This document shows positions 16,724 to 22,543 of a stretch of 64,000 nucleotides of DNA, in pieces. Below the pieces are notes generated by a model. It saw only the letters and a list, made by a program, of their open reading frames with translations, was not told the DNA's origin and did not search any database. Position 1 is the first letter of the stretch; the number at the start of each line of letters is the position of its first letter. Source of the DNA: RGIG4608 sp045651165 (GTDB lineage: Bacteria > Bacillota > Clostridia > Oscillospirales > CAG-272); NCBI GenBank assembly GCA_045651165.1, contig JAZRRX010000013.1, positions 1 through 64,000 on the forward strand. Reading direction: 5' to 3'. Position numbers and translations under genes: made by a program.

Positions 16724-17455
16724 ATGTCTAAAATAAGAAAAATATATTTTAATAAACTTATACTTAGGTCAGCTATACTTATAGCAAGTTTAATTTTGTT
16801 TTTTGTTGATCCTTCGCAATTTGATATAGTAAATGGTTGGAATTTCTTTGAAAAAATTTCAATTTTTCATGTTTTGTGGATAGTTTGGATATTCGACATG
16901 ATGAAACAGCTTGTGCCGGCTAAAAACATAGCCCTTGGCTCTCAAAAGATATTTAGAAAGAATTTCCGCCCAACCTTGCATAAACTTCTCGATTGGGAGA
17001 AATTAAAGGACTATATTATCAAAACTAATAAAGCCGCAGGTAAGGTTATGATTCTTTGGGTTTCATTCATCTTAACGCTTGGCGCTTTAAAAGTACTTAA
17101 AATTCTTAAAAATGAGCATCTTTTTCTTATAAGCATAACATTCTATGTGTGTGACCTTATTTGCGTACTTATTTGGTGTCCATTCCGACTTATGCTTGGC
17201 AATAAATGTTGCACTACATGTAGAATTTTTAACTGGGATTATTTTATGATGTTCACTCCAATGGCCTTTGTAGGTAGCTTCTTCTCAATTTCACTTGGAG
17301 TAATGTCAGTAATTAATTTGTTGGTTTGGGAGATTGCCGTATATCTTCACCCCGAAAGATTTTGGGAACATTCAAATATGGCGCTTAAATGCTCTGAATG
17401 TACTGATAAATTATGTACCCAATACTGTCAAAAGTTAAGAAAAAAAGCCGACTGA
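16724..17455 (+). CDS. Unrecognised membrane protein with cysteine clusters
   Basis: A 243-residue protein with about five hydrophobic helices (near residues 12-30, 45-60, 106-125, 133-152 and 175-210). I do not recognise the family. Two cysteine groups stand out on presumed cytoplasmic segments: GNKCCTTCRIFNWD between helices and CSECTDKLCTQYCQKL at the C-terminus, a spacing that could hold a metal or an iron-sulfur cluster. Ribosome site AAGGAGGG is strong. It has its own promoter and terminator, so it is a single-gene unit. No neighbour suggests a role. Confidence 0.75.
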   Translation: MSKIRKIYFNKLILRSAILIASLILFFVDPSQFDIVNGWNFFEKISIFHVLWIVWIFDMMKQLVPAKNIALGSQKIFRKNFRPTLHKLLDWEKLKDYIIKTNKAAGKVMILWVSFILTLGALKVLKILKNEHLFLISITFYVCDLICVLIWCPFRLMLGNKCCTTCRIFNWDYFMMFTPMAFVGSFFSISLGVMSVINLLVWEIAVYLHPERFWEHSNMALKCSECTDKLCTQYCQKLRKKAD

Positions 17456-17467
17456 GTCGGCTTTTTT
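17441..17467 (+). terminator. Terminator overlapping the stop codon
   Basis: AAAAAAGCCGAC (17441-17452) and GTCGGCTTTTTT (17456-17467) flank the TGA stop, which is the loop. The T run closes a perfect 12-bp stem. Confidence 0.9.
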
Positions 17468-17492
17468 GTTTGAGTGTGTTTGTTCAAATTTT

Positions 17493-17708
17493 GATTTGTC
17501 GGGGAGATGGAAGCGCGTCCATCGTTTCACTCCGAGATCCTTCGGTTGTTGCGCCGGACACCTTTAGGTGTCATTCTCGAGTGTAATAATCTTTTGCGTC
17601 CGTCACTTCGTTCCGAGATCCTTCGCTCCGCTCAAGGATGACGCAAAAGATTATAGCGAAGAATCTCGGCGCAACTTCCCTCGAGGATGACGCGCAATAT
17701 AACTCCCC
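17493..17708. repeat. Nested palindromic intergenic repeat
   Basis: The gap between two convergent genes is filled by nested inverted repeats: GGGGAG (17501-17506) with CTCCCC (17703-17708), GCGCGTC with GACGCGC, TGTTGCGCC with GGCGCAAC, and a perfect 15-bp pair ending in TTTTGCGTC (17586-17600 with 17640-17654). An inner ATCCTT/AAGGAT hairpin sits at the centre. No transposase is present. It resembles a MITE or REP-type dispersed repeat, and its left border motif recurs at 126-141 on the opposite strand. Confidence 0.7.
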
Positions 17709-17727
17709 GCTAAATCCCAATTTAGGA

Positions 17728-19263
17728 CTAAATTATTAAATATCTTTTTTTGATTTGATCTTCGTTTTCCGGAATGGAATTTTTTGTTCTTATATTCTTT
17801 TGTGGCTCACCATATTGCTTAGCAACTGTCCAAACAGTTGCCTCTTTATCTGGGTAGCACAAAAGAATATCACCTGATGGCTTTTTCAAATATTCACCGA
17901 AAATCATCTCACTTAAAAGCTCAATTTTGTTTTCGCAATTAAGCATCACACTCATGTTCAATTCACAGTCAACGAACAATCTTTCACCATCAAGGCGTGC
18001 GCGAACTGAGGATACATTAGCCTCTGCTCTCCACTTGTATTTCTCACTTGCATCCAATGCGATTCGTGTATCAACCTCATATTTAATAGGAGTGCTTATT
18101 GTTATGGATGAATATTCATCCTCAAGGGAATAGAGGAGTTGATAATCGTTCATACCTTTGAAGATAAACTTTCCATTTTCAAGGGCAAATTCGTTGATAT
18201 TTGATTTTGCCGTAACGTCAACAATTTTGATGTCGCGAGAGAGTTTTGTGTCTTCAAGAGAAAAAACATCATTTTGAGTGAGATTGCCAGAGCAACATCT
18301 TATGGCATTAAGGCAGGAAAGTTCACCTTTTGAATTTTCGCAAACCTTTTCTGTTGAATAGGCGTCGGCAATATACTTAACAGACTCGTTGCGCTGTGCG
18401 ATGGCAGATAAGGATAGAGTTAACTCGACACCAACTCCATTTTCCGAAAAATCGAATCTTTCGTCATAGCAAACACCATGTGCTGTGCATTCGAAAAGGG
18501 AATTTACACCGGGGCAAATAAGCTCGCAAGAGAAAGGGATCTTTTTAATTGCGCTTAGCGGATGTGAGCTTTCTGACTCGTTGCAGTATAGGATTTTCAA
18601 AACCGCATCACCCTTGACTTGAATTTTATCCGATGAAGCCGTGCATTCGTTGAAAATGGCGTTAGAATTGCAATCAATAATGCGAATATTGTCGTTTGTA
18701 GTGTCAAAAGAGAGAAAATCGTTCAAAATCAGGGACTCTTTTGCGCTACGTTTGATATTGATGCAGTTGGTTTCAAAAATGCGATTTTCAATGGTCGATT
18801 TGTTGTGTGCTCCCACGAGATTGGGGGAGTATAATGACGGAGAAAACCCGAGCACTCTGCAATCGAGTTTTGTTCTAATGTTCAATTTTCGCGGGCCTAA
18901 TACTCTTGTGCCGATATTTTCGACCTTACAAGAGGGAATAAGAGTTATATCGTCATTGTTGACACTGTGTGAGTTGAAATCAAGGGATGCATTAAAACCG
19001 TATTTGTCAGAAAGCGTGGAGCAGTAAAGTCCGCCATCCGCCCCAAGATAAGTGATTTTATAGTTAACTTCACCTTGAATTTCTGCATTTCCATTGCCCA
19101 AAAACTCACTTTGAGGCAAAATAATTGCTCTTGTAGAAAGCATCTTGCGAATTTCGGGCTGGTAATCGGGCAGGGTGAAGTCGGAATTTAGTTCCACAGA
19201 CGAATGCTTATCGCAAATAAGCATCTGCGGAAAATAACCAATATTGTTTTGTGAAATATCCAT
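17728..19263 (-). CDS. SPOCS-domain (DUF3794) and LysM spore protein, SipL-like
   Basis: A 511-residue protein with repeated SPOCS/DUF3794 domains: for example LPDYQPEIRKMLSTRA near residue 31 and related strands in the middle and C-terminal thirds. A LysM-like tail (ATVWTVAKQYGEPQKNI) lies near residues 475-492. Length and domain order match clostridial SipL, which links SpoIVA to the spore coat in the mother cell. There is no signal peptide, consistent with action in the mother-cell cytoplasm. Start ATG 19263 follows AAAGGAG. A sigma-E-like promoter lies just upstream. This gene is the best evidence that the organism makes spores. Confidence 0.85.
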   Translation of the reverse strand: MDISQNNIGYFPQMLICDKHSSVELNSDFTLPDYQPEIRKMLSTRAIILPQSEFLGNGNAEIQGEVNYKITYLGADGGLYCSTLSDKYGFNASLDFNSHSVNNDDITLIPSCKVENIGTRVLGPRKLNIRTKLDCRVLGFSPSLYSPNLVGAHNKSTIENRIFETNCINIKRSAKESLILNDFLSFDTTNDNIRIIDCNSNAIFNECTASSDKIQVKGDAVLKILYCNESESSHPLSAIKKIPFSCELICPGVNSLFECTAHGVCYDERFDFSENGVGVELTLSLSAIAQRNESVKYIADAYSTEKVCENSKGELSCLNAIRCCSGNLTQNDVFSLEDTKLSRDIKIVDVTAKSNINEFALENGKFIFKGMNDYQLLYSLEDEYSSITISTPIKYEVDTRIALDASEKYKWRAEANVSSVRARLDGERLFVDCELNMSVMLNCENKIELLSEMIFGEYLKKPSGDILLCYPDKEATVWTVAKQYGEPQKNIRTKNSIPENEDQIKKRYLII

Positions 19264-19290
19264 ATATTTTACTCCTTTGTTTTTTGGTAA

Positions 19291-19319
19291 AATATATGCA
19301 CATTTTCTGTGAAATATGA
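19291..19319 (-). promoter_or_regulatory. Sigma-E-like sporulation promoter
   Basis: On the minus strand TCATATT (19313-19319), a 14-bp spacer and CATATATT (19291-19298) match the sigma-E pattern KMATATT-N14-CATACANT with one mismatch. It is placed 28 bp before the SPOCS gene, whose relatives are mother-cell genes. Confidence 0.65.
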
Positions 19320-19421
19320 AAAAGATTGGTTTTAAAGCATTGAAGTTATATTCTTTATTAATACTTTAAGTTTAATTACTGAAAAAGTAATTAAAAATAG
19401 AATAATTTTCTTTAAAAGCTA

Positions 19422-19450
19422 TTGACAAACATATAAAAATATTATATAAT
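19422..19450 (+). promoter_or_regulatory. Promoter of tRNA-Ser
   Basis: Consensus TTGACA (19422-19427), 17 bp, TATAAT (19445-19450), 45 bp before the tRNA. Confidence 0.85.
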
Positions 19451-19495
19451 AATTGGGCGTGAACGGAATGGAAGCGGCAGTTCACGATGGTATTT

Positions 19496-19588
19496 GGAGA
19501 AGTACTCAAGAGGCCGAAGAGGCGCCCCTGCTAAGGGTGTAGGCCGGATATACCCGGCGCGAGAGTTCAAATCTCTCCTTCTCCGCCA
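19496..19588 (+). tRNA. tRNA-Ser (anticodon GCU)
   Basis: A class II tRNA with encoded CCA. The acceptor stem is GGAGAAG/CTTCTCC with discriminator G, the anticodon stem CGCCC/GGGTG encloses CTGCTAA giving anticodon GCT, the long variable arm has a GCCGG/CCGGC stem, and the T arm is GAGAG-TTCAAAT-CTCTC. It reads AGC and AGU codons. The 3' end is duplicated at 20558-20578. Confidence 0.97.
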
Positions 19589-19591
19589 AAT

Positions 19592-19630
19592 AAGCACGAT
19601 AGTTTTGATACGAAACTGTCGTGCTTTTTT
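19592..19630 (+). terminator. Terminator after tRNA-Ser
   Basis: AAGCACGATAGTTT (19592-19605) pairs with AAACTGTCGTGCTT (19613-19626) apart from one G-T or mismatched position, followed by Ts. It begins inside the bracketed cassette, so it may have come with it. Confidence 0.85.
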
Positions 19631-19641
19631 ATACAATTATG

Positions 19642-19670
19642 TTTACTTTTGTGCAGTGATATGATACAAT
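19642..19670 (+). promoter_or_regulatory. Promoter of the cassette gene
   Basis: TTTACT (19642-19647), 17 bp, TACAAT (19665-19670), about 47 bp before the chosen start. Confidence 0.6.
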
Positions 19671-19716
19671 ATAATTACAAGACAGATAAATCATGTTGCT
19701 GAAGGGAAAAATACCA

Positions 19717-20148
19717 ATGATTATGACTTGGCGAAAGTTAATTAAACACAAAAATATTAAAGAAAATCAAAAAATAACATTGAAAAATTTCAAAAAAAAA
19801 TTTGTTGAAGAATATGCTAAGGAAGTATCTAAACACAAACTTAATAAATATGTTTTGAGCACAGGAAATTATATTTGGCATTTGTTTTCATGGGAATTAA
19901 TAGATTCTAATTTGTACTTATCCGGTGAAAATGCAAAAAAAGCATACGATAAATGTGATAAATCTAATGCAATTGTATTCACAGAACTGCCCGAACATGT
20001 TTTTTTGAAAATCACAAATGAATACGCTACTTCAAAAGATATTGAAGGTTGTGGAGAAATATATGTATTTGCCGAAGATATGTCATGGGTGTATATAAAC
20101 ACTCATGAAGAGTCTATTGGATTAGGACCATATTTCATTAAAAAATAA
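19717..20148 (+). CDS. Small hypothetical protein of the tRNA cassette (DUF4275-like?)
   Basis: A 143-residue soluble, Lys-rich protein. ATG 19717 is preferred because GAAGGG lies about ten bases upstream; an in-frame ATG at 19693 would add eight residues. The C-terminal part (GEIYVFAEDMSWVYINTHEE, then GLGPYF) and the middle WHLFSWEL resemble, from memory, the DUF4275 family, found sporadically in Firmicutes and of unknown function. It is the only clear gene between the two tRNA-Ser 3' repeats, so it is likely cargo of the element. Its AT-rich sequence differs from the operons on either side. Confidence 0.6.
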   Translation: MIMTWRKLIKHKNIKENQKITLKNFKKKFVEEYAKEVSKHKLNKYVLSTGNYIWHLFSWELIDSNLYLSGENAKKAYDKCDKSNAIVFTELPEHVFLKITNEYATSKDIEGCGEIYVFAEDMSWVYINTHEESIGLGPYFIKK

Positions 20149-20200
20149 CTATAGCTCAAATTCAGCGATAGTTTTCAAATTTTATATTGACTTTAATATA

Positions 20201-20302
20201 GTTTCACCTCATTTTTGATGGTTTCATTCTTAAAACGATGGCTTCACTTGAAATTCCCATGGTTTCATTTCCCCACTCAACCAAGTGAAACCTTTTTGAA
20301 AC
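20201..20302. repeat. Phased GTTTCA repeat array
   Basis: Four direct copies of GTTTCA (one GCTTCA) begin at 20201, 20221, 20241 and 20262, that is, at 20-21 bp steps, about two helical turns. Two inverted copies (TGAAAC) follow at 20286 and 20297, 11 bp apart. All would lie on nearly one face of the DNA, so a protein-binding array is likely: integrase arm sites, a replication/partition iteron or a regulator. Confidence 0.55.
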
Positions 20303-20330
20303 CGTATCAATATTATAATTTCTCTTCAAA

Positions 20331-20366
20331 AAATAAAACCACCCAATAGGGTGGTTTTATTTTTTG
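20331..20366. terminator. Strong bidirectional-looking terminator
   Basis: AAATAAAACCACCC (20331-20344) and GGGTGGTTTTATTT (20349-20362) form a perfect 14-bp stem with loop AATA, with T-rich flanks on both strands. Confidence 0.85.
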
Positions 20367-20395
20367 TTTGTGAATGAAATGTTGGAATTTGTGAG

Positions 20396-20557
20396 AGTGT
20401 CGGGACGGTGCGAGAGGGACGTGCGCGACCGCTCGCGGTGCGAGAGATAGGGAGCGCTAAGGAGTGGCAGGCGTCGCAGAACACGAGCAAAATCCTTTTT
20501 GCGATGTGTGATGCGGTAACGCCAACAGTGCAACGCCGTGCCGAGCACGGCTAGACA
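20396..20557. other. GC-rich hairpin block next to the tRNA stub
   Basis: This ~160-bp block is far richer in G and C than its surroundings. It contains GGTGCGAGAG twice (about 20406 and 20437), the palindrome ACCGCTCGCGGT and the hairpin GCCGTGC/GCACGGC (about 20535-20551) abutting the duplicated tRNA 3' end. No gene is convincing: the minus-strand frame across it runs out of the tRNA stub. It may be a structured RNA or an attachment-site arm. The rest of 20149-20679 outside the listed items shows nothing further. Confidence 0.45.
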
Positions 20558-20580
20558 AAATCTCTCCTTCTCCGCCAACG

Positions 20581-20609
20581 AAAAGGACACCAATTGGTGT
20601 CCTTTTTTT
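20581..20609 (+). terminator. Terminator after the tRNA stub
   Basis: AAAGGACACC and GGTGTCCTTT with loop AATT, followed by Ts. It stands three bases after the duplicated tRNA 3' end and may be the ancestral tRNA-Ser terminator displaced by the insertion. Confidence 0.85.
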
Positions 20610-20679
20610 ATGTTGAGTATTGCTTTTTTACAAAAAATGTGTTATCATTAACAAGGATTATATTATTGGGAGATAAATT

Positions 20680-21387
20680 ATGAGAATTGCGAAAATTTCT
20701 TTACTACTTGTTATTCTTATGCTTGCTTTAGTGGTGATGACGGGTTGCCGTCTTGCTCCATTTAAAGAAGAGTGGTATTTCTTTAGTTATAAAGAGGATA
20801 TGACCTTTATGAATGGTGTTAAGTTCAATATGGGATTTTCTGATGCTTCGCACGCATATCCTTTTGCGGGCATTGAAAATCAAAATATTGGAATTTCTTT
20901 CACCAAAGACGGCAAAGTTGAGTTTACACCCAAGGACGGCAAAACTCTTTACGGCACATACACCTATGAAAATCAGGGTTTGAGCTACACTTCTTTCACG
21001 ATTACTCTTGACAATGGGGACATTATTGAGGGAAGTAGCATGAAGACCGCGAAAGAAAAGAAACTTGCGTTAACCTATGAAGGCACTATCTATAATTTCA
21101 CCACGGAGAGCCAAAGAAGTGGTATCACAATGGATAATATTATAAAAAGAATACTTAATGGTGAACTTGACAGTTTGCACGAAGCCGAGGTTATCATAAG
21201 TGGAGAGGAATGTGGCGTTCAATTCAGTGAAATGTTACATTATCCCATAAAAGAGGGAACAGCTGTTTTTGCTGTGCGCATAAACTCGGATGGCACTTAT
21301 GAAATTTTGGACAAGGTATATGAGGGCAAGGTGCTTTCAACTTACAACAATAAGGTAGATTACGTAGTTCTTTATTACGTTGACTAA
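20680..21387 (+). CDS. Hypothetical lipoprotein
   Basis: A 235-residue exported lipoprotein: hydrophobic signal followed by lipobox VMTGC with Cys23. The mature part is mostly beta-rich with no recognised domain; YTYENQGLSYTSFTITLDNG and similar stretches recall the small lipocalin-like lipoproteins of Clostridia, a weak impression only. The start follows GGGAGA. It is 23 bases ahead of the GtrA-like gene, so the two may be co-transcribed. Confidence 0.75.
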   Translation: MRIAKISLLLVILMLALVVMTGCRLAPFKEEWYFFSYKEDMTFMNGVKFNMGFSDASHAYPFAGIENQNIGISFTKDGKVEFTPKDGKTLYGTYTYENQGLSYTSFTITLDNGDIIEGSSMKTAKEKKLALTYEGTIYNFTTESQRSGITMDNIIKRILNGELDSLHEAEVIISGEECGVQFSEMLHYPIKEGTAVFAVRINSDGTYEILDKVYEGKVLSTYNNKVDYVVLYYVD

Positions 21388-21410
21388 ATTTATAAGGCTG
21401 GGATAAATAT

Positions 21411-21824
21411 ATGGCTAAAAACACAAAAGAATTGTGGCGCGCTCTTAAATTTACTTTGATATCTATTAGCGCTGGAATTATTCAAATTGGTTCATTCACG
21501 CTTTTAAATGAGGTTTTTAAACTTGCCAATCCTGAAATTTCGCATCTTATTGCGCTCGTTTTGTCGGTGATATGGAACTTCACTATCAATAGAAAAGTTA
21601 CCTTTAAATCATCAAACAATATTGTTAAATCAATGATTTTGGTTGCGATTTTCTACGTGGTGTTCACTCCTGCATCAACGTTCTTTATGAAATGGGCAAC
21701 GAATATCGGTTGGAACGAATATCTCGTTGAGGGAATTAATATGTTTGCCAATTTCGTTCTTGAATTTTTGTTTACGCGTTTTGTTGTTTATAGAAATTCT
21801 TGCGACACGGCAGAGAAGAAATAA
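21411..21824 (+). CDS. GtrA-like membrane protein
   Basis: A 137-residue protein with four membrane helices and the GtrA/DPMS-associated pattern: FTLISISAGIIQIGSFTLLN in the first helix, VLSVIWNFTINRKVTF with the conserved N-x-x-x-N-R after the second, and FVLEFLFTRFVVYR at the end. Family members help flip lipid-linked sugars for cell-surface glycosylation, but no glycosyltransferase lies beside it. Length is typical. The stop is followed directly by a terminator. Confidence 0.85.
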   Translation: MAKNTKELWRALKFTLISISAGIIQIGSFTLLNEVFKLANPEISHLIALVLSVIWNFTINRKVTFKSSNNIVKSMILVAIFYVVFTPASTFFMKWATNIGWNEYLVEGINMFANFVLEFLFTRFVVYRNSCDTAEKK

Positions 21825-21852
21825 AAAAATCGGGCATTGCCCGATTTTTTTA
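21824..21852 (+). terminator. Terminator after the GtrA-like gene
   Basis: AAATCGGGCA and TGCCCGATTT form a 10-bp stem followed by Ts. Confidence 0.88.
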
Positions 21853-21881
21853 TTGACATGAGATATAATGTATGGTATAAT
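21853..21881 (+). promoter_or_regulatory. mntP promoter
   Basis: TTGACA (21853-21858), 17 bp, TATAAT (21876-21881). Only about 38 bp separate it from the start codon, so there is no room for a manganese riboswitch. Confidence 0.85.
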
Positions 21882-21918
21882 TCTCCTTGTTTGATTAAAA
21901 TTTTATGGGAGATAGATA

Positions 21919-22500
21919 ATGAATTTTGAGTTTTTTATAGTTAGCATAATGTTCGGTTTGGGACTTGCTATGGATGCTTTTTCCGTGTCCTTGGCAAACG
22001 GCATGAACGAAAAGAGAATGAGTGTTGGACGTATGTGCAAGATTGCAGGAATTTTTGCATTCTTTCAGGCACTTATGCCTCTGCTTGGTTGGGTAGCAGT
22101 ACATACAATTCTTGAATATTTTAACGGCTTTGCAAAATTTATTCCTTATATCGCTCTTGCACTTCTTTCATACATTGGTGGCAAGATGATTTATGAGGGA
22201 ATTAAGAAGGATTGCGACTGTGAAGACTGTGCAGTTGGTCTTTGGGGACTTATCGTGCAGGGAATTGCAACCTCAATAGATGCCCTTACCGTTGGACTTG
22301 ACATTGGTGAATATAAGTTTATTGAAGCACTTATTTGCGTTTTAGTTATCGCAATTGTAACATTTATTGTCTGTATGTTCGGTGTGTGGGCAGGCAAAAA
22401 GTTTGGCAATATGCTTTCAAACAAGGCAACCGTTTTCGGCGGTGTAATTCTCGTTTGCATCGGTATTTACATATTCATTAAAGGAATACTTGGTATATAA
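21919..22500 (+). CDS. mntP: Manganese efflux pump MntP
   Basis: A 193-residue protein with six membrane helices in two homologous halves. The conserved acidic motifs lie in helix 1 (GLAMDAFSVSLANGM) and helix 4 (GIATSIDALTVGLDIGE), as in the MntP/DUF204 family, which exports Mn2+ to prevent toxicity. Length matches E. coli MntP. The loop between the halves has CDCEDC, an unusual Cys/Asp cluster that might contact metal. It is a single-gene unit with its own promoter and terminator. Confidence 0.9.
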   Translation: MNFEFFIVSIMFGLGLAMDAFSVSLANGMNEKRMSVGRMCKIAGIFAFFQALMPLLGWVAVHTILEYFNGFAKFIPYIALALLSYIGGKMIYEGIKKDCDCEDCAVGLWGLIVQGIATSIDALTVGLDIGEYKFIEALICVLVIAIVTFIVCMFGVWAGKKFGNMLSNKATVFGGVILVCIGIYIFIKGILGI

Positions 22501-22503
22501 AAA

Positions 22504-22538
22504 ACAAGGACACTCTTTCGAGTGTCCTTAATTTTTTG
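22504..22538. terminator. Shared terminator between mntP and thrS
   Basis: AAGGACACTC (22506-22515) and GAGTGTCCTT (22520-22529) with loop TTTC, T-rich on the plus side and A-rich before it, so it can serve both convergent genes. Confidence 0.85.
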
Positions 22539-22543
22539 TTAAA

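Larger units (their letters stand above)
19569..20578. mobile_element. Small cassette bracketed by a duplicated tRNA-Ser 3' end
   Basis: The last 21 bp of the tRNA gene, from AAATCTCTCC to CTCCGCCAA (19569-19589), recur perfectly at 20558-20578, after which a second intrinsic terminator follows. The remaining tRNA body is absent from the second copy. This is the pattern left by a tyrosine integrase using a tRNA 3' end as attachment site: an intact tRNA on one side and a 3' stub on the other. The 989-bp unit holds a promoter, one small gene, a phased repeat array, a terminator and a GC-rich hairpin block, but no integrase. It is either a remnant or a very small non-autonomous element. Confidence 0.6.

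Noticed and set aside
17493..17708. An insertion sequence between the convergent genes
   Set aside because: There is no transposase frame and the arms are nested rather than terminal; a dispersed palindromic repeat fits better.
19442..19636. A small minus-strand protein with an RRRRDLNSRAG segment
   Set aside because: It is the reverse strand of tRNA-Ser, a well-known source of false proteins.
20201..20302. The GTTTCA array as a CRISPR array
   Set aside because: The repeat is only 6-9 bp at 20-bp steps with no spacer-length units and no cas genes.
20357..20593. A 78-codon minus-strand frame over the GC-rich block
   Set aside because: It starts in the tRNA stub, reads through hairpins and ends in a terminator. 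Composition and signals do not support a gene.
21853..21918. A manganese riboswitch (yybP-ykoY) ahead of mntP
   Set aside because: There are only about 38 bp between the -10 box and the start codon, too short, and no core motif is seen.
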